Shown here: piece by piece, positions 1-9,880 of the stretch
Layout of the letters: each line of letters begins with the position of its first letter
Numbering within the stretch: the first letter of the stretch is position 1
From: Zygnema cylindricum
Taxonomy: Eukaryota; Streptophyta; Zygnematophyceae; Zygnematales; Zygnemataceae
Reading direction: 5' to 3'
DNA: 64,000 bases
NCBI GenBank assembly: GCA_037447655.1
Contig: JBBHKE010002820.1
Span: forward strand, 139,073-203,072
Notes under the pieces: model-generated
Told to the model about the DNA's origin: nothing
Database searches by the model: none
Seen by the model: the letters and a program-made list of their open reading frames with translations, nothing else
Made by a program: the position numbers and the translations under genes

Positions 1-300
1 TAAAGCTAGCAGGACTTTACATTTGGCAATTAATATTTTACTAGAAGAGGAAGCTATATCTAATATTCTCAATGTTGAGCAAGTAAAGGCTTTTAATTCA
101 GACTTTGAGAGAAAAGGATAGTTTAATCAGTAAAGAAATCAGTTTACTTCAAAAAATCAGTTCAGAGAGTTTAATCAAGGTGGAAATAAACAGTCCAACA
201 ATACATGTTTCTATTGTAGTGAGAGAGGTTATGGATATAGGTCCTATCCTTAGCTAAAAAAGGCTAACGAAACAGGTTTATAGAGGCCAGTATAGCAACA
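1..300 (+). pseudogene. Copia-A element 1 gag, C-terminal part with degenerate zinc knuckle
   Basis: End of a Gag nucleocapsid protein, which packages element RNA. It aligns without large gaps to 4985-5275 of the younger copy. The CCHC knuckle at 206-248 reads C-F-Y-C-S-E-R-G-Y, so the zinc-binding His has become Tyr. CAA codons of the younger copy have become TAA here (for example at about 133), giving several in-frame stops. The upstream part is outside the window. Confidence 0.8.
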
Positions 301-424
301 AAGTCAGTTCTACAAAAGCTTCACGGGGCCTACACATCGTGGAAGTGCTTTATTTTCGGCTTCTTCGTCTCTCCAAGACAAGACTAGGAGGTTTTCTGAA
401 GAAGATGAAACGGATCTATTTGCT

Positions 425-1487
425 ATGACAGCGGCAATGGAGGGCCCAAAGGACACTGGATGGATAATGGATATGGGAGCGTCAGCTCACATGTGTTGGA
501 ACAAAGTTATCTTCAACAATCTGAAAACAACGCCGGAGAAAAATATTTATTATGCTTGTGGGATGAGTGTCCAAACACGTGCTGTGGGTGATGTATCTTT
601 GCTTGTTGATGTAGAAAGAAAAGCAGTTGAAAGGACCTTTCACAATGTCCTTTTTGTTCCTGATTTTAAGAAAAAATTGTTTTCTACGTCCATGGTAGAG
701 AGTAATGACTTTGAGGTCAATTTGAAAAATGGGTTCTACGTCCATGGTAGAGAGTAATGGCTTTGAGGTCAATTTGAAAAATGGTCCGCAGGTTGTTAGC
801 AAGAATGGCAAGGTTTTAGTTACAGGTACTAGAGATAGTAGCAAAATGTACCGCATGGATATGGCTTATACCAAGGAGAATGATGTTCTGTACTCCGGTG
901 ATTTGCATTCAGATGAGTTATGGCATAAAAGATTAGGCCATGTAAATTATGATAGTTTGAAAAAAATGGAAGTTAATAGAAAAAAAGATGGTGTATCAAT
1001 CACATATCAGCCGGTTAAAACATGTGATGGCTGGGCTTTAGGCAAAATCCACAGACTACCATTCCCTAAAGAGTGTGAACATCGGTCAACTAGACTCTTA
1101 CATCAAATTCATTCTGATGTTTTTGGTCCTACGAAGGTACCATCTACCGGGGGGATGAAATATATGGTCACCTTCACTGATGATTTTTCAAGGTTTACAA
1201 AAGTTTACTTCATGAAAGAAAAGAGGGAAGTGTTTGGTCACTTCAAACACTATAAAGCATGGGTTGAAAAACTCCATAAGTTACCAATTTTGGAGTTCAG
1301 ATCAGACAATGGTGGGGAATATACTTCGAAGGAATTTGAAGCCTTTTTACTTGATGAAGGTATAAGTCATCTTTTGACTGTTCCGTATTCACCGGAACAA
1401 AATGGGGTTTTGGAGAGATTAAATAGAACCCTCACAAAGAGCTCTAGGTCGATGCTTGCAGATAAAAATGTGGATCCAAAATTTTAG
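425..1487 (+). pseudogene. Copia-A element 1 protease, GAG-pre-integrase and integrase core
   Basis: First part of pol. The aspartic protease motif at about 460-490 reads W-I-M-D-M-G-A, against W-I-M-D-T-G-A in the younger copy, so the catalytic Asp is kept but the next residue is changed. The zinc-binding integrase N-terminus (E-L-W-H-K-R-L-G-H, about 917-943) follows, then the catalytic core with H-S-D-V-F-G, R-S-D-N-G-G-E-Y (about 1300) and P-E-Q-N-G-V-L-E (about 1393-1416), so the D,D,E residues are visible. A 52-bp tandem duplication (682-733 and 734-785) breaks the frame. The core ends at a TAG (1486) where the other copy has TGG. Confidence 0.85.
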
Positions 1488-2130
1488 GCTGAGGCTCTAA
1501 ATTGTGCGGTTTATATTAAGAATAGGATATGATCAAGATCCGTAGAGACTACTCCTTACGAGATCTAGACAGGTAGAAAACTAGATGTTAGGCATTTCAA
1601 AGTCTTTGGTAGTAAATGTTTTATCTTGGATACATCTAATGATAGATGGAAGATGGAACCGAAAGGATTACCAGGTATTCTATTAGGATATGATGATCAC
1701 TCAAAGGGTTATAAAGTTTTTGTGTTTGAAAGGCAAAAAATAATTGTAGCGAGAAACATCATTATTAAGGATGAGCTAGACTCAATAGATTTATTTGAAA
1801 TAAAAGAGTAGGAAAAACAGCAAAAATTACAAAAATATGTTATTCTAGATTTCATCCATAAAATGTCCAACAGATACAAACTTCACCAGTGGTAATAAGG
1901 GAGTCTGAAATTCTCCAGGTTCCACTTCACTTCTGGTAATAAGGGAGTCTGAAATTCTCCAGGTTCTTTCACAAGTTCAGTTCCAACCGGACATACAATG
2001 GTCAATGCGTAGTGATCCCAACCAGCGCAACAAGCGCAATGCAAGGGATTCGACAATTTCAGCCTCAGAATTTCCGAGGGGGGAAAAGATCTAGTAGCTG
2101 CCTGCAAGCAAGCTCTCACATCACCTAGTC
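1488..2130 (+). pseudogene. Copia-A element 1 integrase C-terminus and linker
   Basis: Continuation of integrase with stops at TGG-to-TAG positions (for example about 1567). An open stretch at 1626-1811 carries the conserved Copia integrase tail (G-I-L-L-G-Y-D-D, K-V-F-V-F-E). It is followed by a poorly conserved Gln-rich linker between integrase and RT. In the linker about 33 bp (near 1890-1922) is repeated at 1934-1966. The same region in the younger copy lies at 6420-7080. Confidence 0.75.
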
Positions 2131-2394
2131 GACAACCATATGGGAGCCTCTAGCCATTCGAGAGGCCTTCTCATCACTAGAGCGGAACCATTGGATCGAG
2201 GCAGCAAACGATGAAATGAAGCCGATCATGGAAGCTCAGACATGGGAGCTTGTGGACCTTCTTCCGGACCGAAAAGCGATTGGCAGCAAATGGGTATTTA
2301 AAGAGAAGTTAAACCCTTATAATACCATCGAACAATATAAAGCCAAACTTGTGGCAAAGGGGTATAATCAAAAGGAGGGAACTGATTTTGAAGA

Positions 2395-2622
2395 TGTTAG
2401 ATTTCTTAGAAATTCGAGATTCGGCATGTCCCACACTTGGGAAAATTGAGCCGGCCAGGGTTCGAACTTGGGACCTTTCACTTCAGCTGCAAACGCACTA
2501 CCACTGTGCCACTAGCTCAATGTAGAGACTGGCGAGTCCGTACCGATTTATTACAAGCGGCTCGAGTATGGATATTCCATATTCTACCCCGTATTGGACC
2601 GGCTTCAAGTGCGAATCTAACA
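2395..2622. mobile_element. TRIM-like solo LTR (228 bp) inserted in the RT of Copia-A element 1
   Basis: The sequence is absent from the homologous RT of the younger Copia-A copy. It starts TGTTAGATT and ends AATCTAACA, a 9-bp perfect terminal inverted repeat with the LTR hallmark TG...CA. It is flanked by GAAGA (2390-2394) and TAAGA (2623-2627), a 5-bp target duplication with one difference. The length and a TCCCACACTTGGGAAAA stretch resemble plant TRIM/SMART LTRs. There is no coding capacity. It contains an antisense tRNA-like sequence at 2446-2520. Confidence 0.65.
2446..2520 (-). other. tRNA-like sequence (near-complete cloverleaf) inside the TRIM-like LTR
   Basis: Read on the minus strand, 75 nt fold as a tRNA. 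The acceptor strands TTGAGCT and GGCTCAA pair over 7 positions (one G-T). The D arm is GCAC-AGTGGTA-GTGC, with A box TGGCACAGTGG. The anticodon stem is TTTGC/GTGAA with loop AGCTGAA. The T arm is CCAAG-TTCGAAC-CCTGG, with B box GTTCGAACC and one mismatch. Four nucleotides separate acceptor and D arm instead of two, and two extra lie before the 3' acceptor strand, so it is tRNA-like or a tRNA pseudogene, not a canonical tRNA. A tRNA-derived SINE head is the alternative, but the TG...CA ends favour an LTR. Confidence 0.55.
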
Positions 2623-3732
2623 TAAGAACATTTTCTCTGGTTGTAAGATTTCTGACGGTTAGGATTTTGCTGTCCCTGGCTGCTATAGAAGATATCAAAA
2701 TACATCAAATGGATGTGAAAACAACCTTTTTGCATGGAGAACTAGAGGAGACCATTTACATGCAGCAACCTGAAATCTATGCAAAACCAAGAAAAGAGAA
2801 CTTAGTATGCAAATTGTTAAAATCTCTGTACGACCTAAAACATGCCCTTAGGCAATGGAATCTGAAGCTTGATGAATTTTTAACTAGCCTAGGATTTCAA
2901 AGGATAAGTTCAAATCACTCTGTCTATGTTTTAAAGGGTAACGATGCGATAATATATAAAGCGGTGTATGTAGATTATTTACTATTAATTAGCAAATCAA
3001 TGGTTGAAATTAACAAAATCAAAACTGCTCTTAATTAACGGTTCGAGATGAAAGACCTCGATGAGGCAAAATATATTTTGGATATACACGTACTGAGGGA
3101 CACAAATAAAAAAGTAATAAAGTTGACTCAAAAAGAGGTTATTCGAAACATGTTATATGAGTACGAAATGCGGGGGGCAAAAGAATGTTTAACTCCAATG
3201 GAATTTCGGCCAAAGTTAGAGGGAGAAGAGACAAAAACCGGGTGTCATTGTTAGCAAGTATTTAAAGTCAGGGGAGAATGATTCTATGACACTAATACCT
3301 TATAGACAGATAGTGGGAAGCTTAATATATTTCATGAACTATACCCGTCTTGACATTGCTGTAGTAGTTGGGGTACTGAGCAGAAGTCTAGAGAATCCGA
3401 GAAAATCTGATTTTGATGCAGCTAGGAGAGTCTTAAGATATTTGGCAGGAACCAAAGACCTCAACTCACACTAGGCGGAGGAGAAGTAAAACTTTAAACG
3501 TGAAGTGATGCAAGCTATGGCGATATGCCAAGCAGGAAATCTACCACGAGATTCGTTCTACAAATTGGGAAAAAGATTTGCCGCTGGAGCAGCAAACTTC
3601 AAAAGGTTACAGCACAGTCGAAAATGGAGTCGGAATATATGGCAGCAAGCTCGGCCCTCAAAAACTCTTATGGGTAAAATCCATGTTACAACCACTAGGA
3701 TACATGTGTTGTCTTTTTGGAAAGCTTTCAGT

Positions 3733-3945
3733 CTCGGAGCAGCGCAGCTGCTTTACAGACAAAGCAGCGCAGCTGCTATACAGACAGAGCAACGCAGCTG
3801 CTATACAACAGAGGAGCGCTGCAACAGAGCAGCTTCTATACAGCAGAGCAGCTGCTATACAACAAAGCAGCTGCTATACAGCAGAGCAACGAGCAGCAGA
3901 GCAACGCAGTAGCAGAGCAACGCAGCAGCGAAGCTGCAACACAGG
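3733..3945 (+). repeat. CAGCTGC-rich short tandem repeats in the Copia-A 5' LTR
   Basis: Degenerate array of a roughly 21-bp unit, AGCAGCTGCTATACAACAGA, ending in CAG/CAGCAG runs. The same block in the 3' LTR (8840-9075) differs in unit number and order. The third LTR (10200-10310) has a short version. It lies in the U3 part of the LTR; any regulatory role is a guess. Confidence 0.8.
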
Positions 3946-4059
3946 TATGACAAGGCAACCACGATTATATTTGATATTGTCCGTACGGACAACGTTACGT
4001 CTGATATTCTTAATGTGATTCTGTACAGGATAGAGGAACTGCGATAGATACGATTCTAG

Positions 4060-4136
4060 TTAGCTTAGTGATAGCTCAGTGGTAGCTTAGTGATAGCTCA
4101 ATAGTAGCTTGACAAATTAGTGGTAGCTTGGTGGTT
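4060..4136 (+). repeat. TAGCTTAGTGATAGCTCA tandem repeats in the LTR
   Basis: Three to four imperfect copies of a unit of about 21 bp (TTAGTGATAGCTCAGTGG type). The repeats are shared with 9187-9266 in the 3' LTR, so they belonged to the element before insertion. Confidence 0.7.
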
Positions 4137-4437
4137 TGATGTACCTCTCAAGTACACTGGTGTTGCCATTTCAACACAAGTATAAGACTTAAGACTCATA
4201 ACATATTATGTATCTAGAATTCCAAGTAGTAAAACTATAGACAGTTTTTGGGAAACTTCTGAGTATTATATCTTGAGTGTTGTCGGGTCAATTGTGCTAT
4301 AACTTTAGGAGTTATAAGTGTTTATGCTACTCTATATTCAGATAGAGTTTTGTGAGGTTTGAATGCTTGTATAAGAATTGGTGAGCACTTAAGAATAGTT
4401 GTTTGGTAGGATTCTTGATAGCTTTTGAGAGTGTATC

Positions 4438-5269
4438 ATGTCTACTTCTACTACTACTGCTGCTCCTCCACCTGCACCGGTGGTTGTAGAACAACAGGTT
4501 ATGGGCCTGTTATCAAGAATTCTTATCTTTTCCGGGGATAAGTATGTTTACTGGGCGGATATGGTGGAAACATATTTTGAAAATGTCAATCTTTTGGATA
4601 TATTGGATGGTTCGCTGGATGAATCTGATCCGTCATGGTCTAAGAAAAATACGCAAGCTCGTTCTATTCTGAAATTTTGTATATCTGAGGACTTAGCTAT
4701 GTGTCGGATAAAGATGAAAAAAGCAATTGATATGTGGAAATCTCTTAAAAGTGATTATGAAAAGGCCAATGTCTAGGAAGAGCTTTTATTGACTGGAAAA
4801 ATTTGGGACCATAAGTACACTGGCGGTATAATGGCTGAATATTCTAACAAATTTCGTATCCTTGTAGATGCACATGCTTGTGCAGGTGGGGTGTTTCCTC
4901 CTTTTCAACAGGCGGCATTGCTCATGAGGGGTCTCCCTCGTAGTATGAAAGGAGCATCTGACATGCTCAAACAAAAAGATAAAGCTAGCTGGACTTTACA
5001 ATTAGCCATCAATATTTTACTAGAGGAGGAAGCTACATCTAATATTCTCAATGTTGAGCAAGTAGAGGCTTTTAATTCAGACTTTGAGAGAAAAGGACAA
5101 TTTAATCAGCAAAGAAATCAGTATAATCAGTTCAGACATTTTAATCAAGGTGGAAATAGACAATCCAACAATGCATGCTTTTATTGTAGTGAGAGAGGTC
5201 ATGGATACAATTTTTTTCCTAAGCTTAAAAAAGCTAATGATACAGGTTTATACCGGCCACAACGGCAAT
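4438..5269 (+). pseudogene. Copia-A element 2 gag
   Basis: Gag capsid/nucleocapsid precursor. The ATG at 4438 lies in the LTR; the first 20 residues are Ser/Thr/Pro-rich, followed by the PBS-encoded V-M-G. The middle part matches Copia capsid proteins (S-G-D-K-Y-V-Y-W near residue 32). A TAG at 4774 and a frame change near 4787 separate the N-terminal 112 codons from the remainder (4789-5271). The zinc knuckle at 5178-5220 reads C-F-Y-C-S-E-R-G-H with the last Cys changed to Phe. Only two lesions disrupt a coding region otherwise of normal length. Confidence 0.85.
4497..4507 (+). other. Primer-binding site of Copia-A, half-tRNA type
   Basis: GGTTATGGGCC follows the CA end of the 5' LTR directly. 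It complements the anticodon stem-loop of initiator tRNA-Met (TGGGCCCATAACC, from general knowledge of that tRNA), not the tRNA 3' end. The gag frame runs through it, so it encodes V-M-G. Confidence 0.8.
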
Positions 5270-7004
5270 AAAGCCAGTTTTACAAAGGCTTCACGGGGAC
5301 TACGCCTCGTGGAAATGCACTATTTCGGCTTCTTCGTCTCTCGAAGACGAGAATTTGACGGTTTCTACGGAGGACGATACAGATCTATTCGCTATGGCGG
5401 CTGCAATGGAGGGCACGAAGGACCCCGGATGGATAATGGATACAGGAGCTTTAGCCCACATGTGCTGGAACAAGGCTATCTTCAAAAATCTGAAAGCAAC
5501 GCCGGAGAAAAATATTTATTATGCTTGTGGAATGAGTGTCCAAACTCGTGCTGTGGGTGATGTGTCATTACTAGTTGATGTAGAAGGACAAGCAATTGAA
5601 AGGACTCTTCACAATGTCTTATTTGTGCCTGACTTTAAGAAAAATCTATTTCCTACGTCGTTGGTAGAGAGCAAAGGCTTTGAGGTTAATTTGAAAAATG
5701 GTCGGCAAGTTGTTAGCAAAAATGGCAAGGTTGCGGTTACAGGTACTAAAGATAGTAGCAAGATGTATCGCATGGATATGGCTAATACAAAGGAGAATGA
5801 TGTTTTGTACTCTGGTGTTTTGCACTCAGATGAGTTGTGGCATAAAAGATTAGGCCATGTAAATTATGATAGTTTGAGGAAAATTGTCATTGCTGGAAAA
5901 ATAGAGGGTGTCTCAATCACAGATGGGCCGGTCAAAACTTGCGATGGTTGCGCTTTAGGCAAAATCCACAGATTGCCATTTCCTAAGGAGTCTGAGCATC
6001 GATCAACGTAACTTTTACAACAAATTCATTCGAATGTCTTTGGTCCGGCGAAGGTTCCATCTGTCGGAGGGATGAAATACATGGTCACCTTCACAGATGA
6101 TTTCTCCAAGTTTACAAAAGTTTACTTCATGAAGGAGAAGAGTGAAGTGTTTGGTCACTTCAAACACTATAAAGCATGGGCTGAAAAACTTCATAATTCA
6201 TCTATTCTACAGCTCAGATCGGACAATGGTGGTGAATATACATCGAAAGAATTTGAAACCTTTTTACTCGAGGAAGGCATTAGTCATCTATTGACTGTTC
6301 CATATTCACCGGAACAAAATGGGGTGTCGGAAAGACTGAATAGAACTCTCACGGAAAGCTCTAGGTCTATGCTCGCAGATAAAAATGTGGATCCGAAATT
6401 CTGGGCTGAGGCTCTAAATTGTGCAGTTTATATTAAAAATAGGATAGGATCAAGATCGGTAGAAACAACTCCTTACGAAATCTGGACAGGTAGCAAACCA
6501 CATGTTAGCCATTTCAAGGTCTTTGGTAGTCAATGCTTTATATTGGATACGTCTACAGATAGATGGAAAATGGAACCGAAGGGATTACCGGGTATTCTGT
6601 TAGGATATGATGATCAATCAAAAGGTTATAGAGTCTTTGTGTTTGAAAGGCAGAAAATAGTTGTAGCTAGAAACATCATTGTTAAGGATGAACTAGACTC
6701 CATAGATTTATTTCAAATGACAGAGCAGCAAAAGCAACAAAAAGTACAGGAGTATGTCATCTTAGATTGCATGCAGGAAATTGTCCCGCAGATTCCACAA
6801 ACTCCAGTAATGACTCCGGAGTCAGAGCTTCTCCAAGTTCCTCACCAACTTCGGGTCCAGACGGACCAAGAGCAGTCAATACACACGGATCGCAACCAGC
6901 GTAATCACGAACACCCGGATCGCAACCAGCGCAATCAGCAAGACACGGATCGCAATCAGCGTAATCAGCGTAATGCGCGGCATGCGACGATCTCAGCCTC
7001 ATAA
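5270..7004 (+). pseudogene. Copia-A element 2 protease and integrase
   Basis: Protease active site W-I-M-D-T-G-A at about 5430-5450 is intact. The GAG-pre-integrase zinc finger is at about 5830-5960 (W-H-K-R-L-G-H ... C-D-G-C). A TAA at 6009 replaces an Arg codon. The integrase core continues at 6072-7004: the first catalytic Asp is Asn (H-S-N-V-F-G, about 6030), the second Asp is present in R-S-D-N-G-G-E-Y and Glu in P-E-Q-N-G-V-S-E. The C-terminal G-I-L-L-G-Y-D-D motif and a Gln/Asn/Arg-rich linker with repeats of D-R-N-Q-R-N follow. The gag-pol junction is frameshifted near 5271-5355. Confidence 0.88.
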
Positions 7005-8653
7005 TTTCCGGGGGGAAAAAGATCAAGTAGCCGCCTGTAAGCAAGCTCTCACTTTGCCTACTCGCAGTCATAGGGGAGCCCTTGACCATCCAAGAGGCTT
7101 TCTCATCACCAGAGCGGAATCACTGGATTGAGGCGGCAAACGACGAAATGAAGTCGATCATGGAGGCTCAAACATGGGAGCTTGTGGACCTTCCTCCAGA
7201 CCGAAAAGCGATCGGCAGCAAATGGGTATTCAAGGTGAAGTTAAATCCCGATAACACCATTGAACGCTATAAGGCCAGACTTGTGGCGAAGGGGTACAAT
7301 CAAAAGGAAGGAATCGATTTTGTTGAAACATTTTCTCCGGTTGTAAGATTTCCAACAGTTAGGATTTTGCTATCCCTAGCTGCTATAGAAGATATGAAAA
7401 TTCATTAGATGGATGTAAAAACGGCCTTTTTGCATGGAGAACTAGAAGAGACCATTTACATGCAGTGGCCTGAAAAGTATGTGGAACCAGGAAAAGAGCA
7501 CTTAGTATGAAAGTTGCTAAAATCTTTGTACGGCCTAAAACACGCCCCCAGATAGTGGAATATAAAGCTTGATGAATTCTTGACTAGTTTATGATTTCAA
7601 AGGATAAGTTCTGATCACTCTGTCTACGTTCTAAAGGGTGAAAATGGGATAGTGTATATAGCAGTATATGTAGATGATTTGCTATTAATTAGCAAATCAA
7701 TGGTTGAAATTAACAAAATCAAAACTGCTCTAAACTCACGGTTCGAGATGAAAGACCTCGGTGAGGCAAAATATATTTTGGGTATCTAGGTAGAGAGGGA
7801 CAGAAATAAGAAAATAATAACATTGACTCAAAAAGAGGCTATTGGAAACATGTTAGATGAGTACGGAATGCGGGGGGCAAAAAGATGTTTAACTCGAATG
7901 GAGTTTCGGCAGAAGTTAGAGGGAGAAGAGACAGAACCAGGTGTCATTATTAGCGAGTATTTAGAGTCAGGGGAGAATTATCCTATGACAATAATACCTT
8001 ATAGACAGATAGTGGGAAGCTTAATATATTTCATGAACTGTACCCGTCTTGACATTGCTGTAGCAGTCGGGATACTGAGCAGGAGTCTAGAAAATCCGAG
8101 AAAATCTGATCTTGATCCAGCTAGGAGAGTCTTAAGATATTTGGCAGGAACTAAAGATCTCAAACTCACACTAGGCGGAGGAGAAGTCAAGCTGCAAACA
8201 TGGAGTGATGCAAGCTATGGCGACATGCCAAGCCAGAAATCCACCACGCGATTCGTTCTACAAATTGGGAACGATACTTGTTGTTGGAGCAGCAAACTTC
8301 AAAAGGTTACAGCACAGTCGACAATGGAGTCAGAATATATGGCAGCAAGCTCGGCCCTCAAAGAACTCTTATGGGTAAAATCCATGTTACAAGAACTAGG
8401 ATACATGCAAGTTGGTCCACAGGTGATCTGGTGTGATAACGAGGCTGCCATTGCCATTGCTTCTAACCCGTGTCATCACTTCAAAAGCAAGCACATGGAT
8501 GTACGATTACACTTTGTAAGAGAAAAAGTGTACTCTAGAGTGATTAAATTATGTTATTTGCCAGATGCAAAAATGATTGCTGATATGCTCACTAAAGCCC
8601 TTCCTGCTCCTAAGCTGAAGTATTGTAGGGACGCAGTGGGATTAAGTGAATAG
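7005..8653 (+). pseudogene. Copia-A element 2 reverse transcriptase and RNase H
   Basis: RT starts near 7082 (T-I-Q-E-A-F-S-S) and runs in one frame to the RNase H stop at 8651-8653. It is broken by in-frame stops at 7406, 7508, about 7552, 7591 and 7786, most at TGG, CAG or CAA-type codons. The YVDD box is intact at 7667-7678. RNase H (7823-8653) is open for 276 codons and keeps W-S-D-A-S-Y-G-D, E-S-E-Y and W-C-D-N-E-A-A. This is the longest undamaged domain in the Copia-A copies. Confidence 0.9.
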
Positions 8654-8813
8654 TTGAATTGCTGCAATGCTATACTGCCACTCTGCGATAATTCCACCAT
8701 TGTGAGGTAGTGGGACTGGGTGACTTGCTAATTGCTATATTGCTATGCTGCAATGCTGCGCTAGTTTATCACCGTAGCTGCGCCGGGATACTGAGTCTAA
8801 AGCTTTAGGGGAG
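8654..8813 (+). other. Copia-A 3' untranslated tract and polypurine tract
   Basis: A 150-bp CTGC/TGCTAT-rich stretch separates the RNase H stop from the 3' LTR. It ends in the purine-rich TTTAGGGGAG at 8804-8813, which would prime plus-strand synthesis. The same motif precedes the LTR at 10083 and, inverted, at 14460. Confidence 0.75.
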
Positions 8814-9627
8814 TGTTGTCTTTTTGGAAAGCTTTCAGTCTCAGAGCAGCCGCAGCTGCTTTACTGACAAAGCAGAGCAGCTGCTATACAGACAGAGCAG
8901 CGCAGCTGCTATACAACACAGCAACTTCTATACAGCAGAGCAGCTGCTACACAACAGAGCAGCTGCTATACAACAGAGCAGCTGCCATACAGCAGAGCAG
9001 CTACTATACAGCAGAGCAACGCAGCAGCAGAGCAGCGCAGCAGCAGAGCAATGCAGCAGCGAAGCTGCAACACAGGTATGACAAGGCAACCACGATTATA
9101 TTTGATATTGTCCGTACGGACAACGTTACGTCTGATATTCTTAATGTGATTGTGTACAGGATGGAGGATTTGCGATAGATACGATTCTAGTTAGCTTAGT
9201 GATAGCTCAATGGTAGTTTAGTGATAGCTCAATGGTAGCTTGACAGATTAGTGGTAGCTTGGTGGTTTGATGTACCTCTCAAGTACACTGGTGTTGCCAG
9301 TTCAACACAAGTATAAGACTTAGGACTCATAACATATTATGTATCCAGACTTCCAAGTAGTAAAACTGCAGACAGTTTTTGGGAAACTTCTGAGTATTAT
9401 ATCTTGAGTGTTGTCGGGTCAATTGTGCTATAACTTTGGGAGTTATCAGTGTTTATGCTACTCTATATTCTGATAGAGTTTTGTGAGGTTTGGATGCTTG
9501 TATAAGAATTGGTGAGCACTTAAGAACAGCTGTTTGGTAGGATTCTTGATAGCTTCTGAGAGTGTATCATGTCTACTTCTACTACTAATACTGCTCCTCC
9601 ACCTGCACCGGTGGTTGTAGAACAACA
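8814..9627 (+). repeat. 3' LTR of Copia-A element 2
   Basis: TGTTGTCTTTTTGG ... GTAGAACAACA, the partner of 3707-4496. It carries the CAGCTGC array at 8840-9075 and the AGCTTAGTGATAGCTCA repeats at 9187-9266. Confidence 0.92.
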
Positions 9628-9880
9628 ACATGCAGATTGGTCCACAGGTGATCTGGTGTGATAACCAGGTTGCCATTGCCATTGCCTCTAACCCAAGTCA
9701 TCACTTCAAGAGTAAGCACATGAATGTAAGATTACACTTTGTAAGAGAAAAATTGTTCTCTAGGGTGATTAAATTATGCTATCTCGCAGACGTAAGAATG
9801 ATTGTTGATATGCTTACTAAAGCTCCTCCTGCTCCCAAGCTGAAGTATTGTAGGGATGTAGTAGGATGGGGTGAATAGCT
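9628..9880 (+). pseudogene. Copia-A element 1 RNase H, C-terminal remainder
   Basis: Open for 82 codons from 9630. It continues the RNase H frame cut at 3706 (W-C-D-N-Q-V-A-I-A-I, K-H-M-N-V-R-L-H) to a natural stop after G-W-G-E. The copy of ACATG at its start is the target duplication. No stop codon lies in this segment. Confidence 0.88.

Larger units (their letters stand above)
2131..3706 (+). pseudogene. Copia-A element 1 reverse transcriptase and RNase H (5' part), with insertion
   Basis: RT begins near 2160 (E-A-F-S-S-L-E-R-N-H-W). The frame is interrupted at 2395-2622 by a TRIM-like LTR, then resumes with T-F-S-L-V-V-R-F. The YVDD catalytic box has become Y-V-D-Y (about 2966-2977), losing the second Asp. 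The RNase H segment stops at 3706, where Copia-A element 2 inserted; the remainder is at 9628-9878. Several frameshifts lie near 3040, 3250 and 3475. Confidence 0.85.
3707..4496 (+). repeat. 5' LTR of Copia-A element 2
   Basis: Starts TGTTGTCTTTTTGG and ends GTAGAACAACA (TG...CA). It is near-identical to 8814-9627 apart from repeat-number differences in the CAG-rich block. The gag ATG (4438) lies inside its last 59 bp. Confidence 0.92.
3707..9627 (+). mobile_element. Copia-A element 2, full length, nested in element 1
   Basis: Complete Ty1/copia element of 5.9 kb. It has a 5' LTR of 790 bp, PBS, gag, protease, integrase, RT, RNase H, PPT and a 3' LTR of 814 bp. It is flanked by the 5-bp target-site duplication ACATG (3702-3706 and 9628-9632). 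It inserted into the RNase H gene of a member of its own family. Coding frames carry far fewer lesions than in element 1, which fits its younger age, but stops and frameshifts still make it non-functional. Confidence 0.93.

Noticed and set aside
2395-2622. 5S rRNA gene or Cassandra LTR
   Set aside because: No 5S internal promoter sequence; the RNA-like part folds as a tRNA.
3733-3945. CRISPR-like array of short repeats
   Set aside because: The repeats are degenerate, without unique spacers of constant size, lie in an LTR U3 and recur in the other LTR; the genome is eukaryotic.
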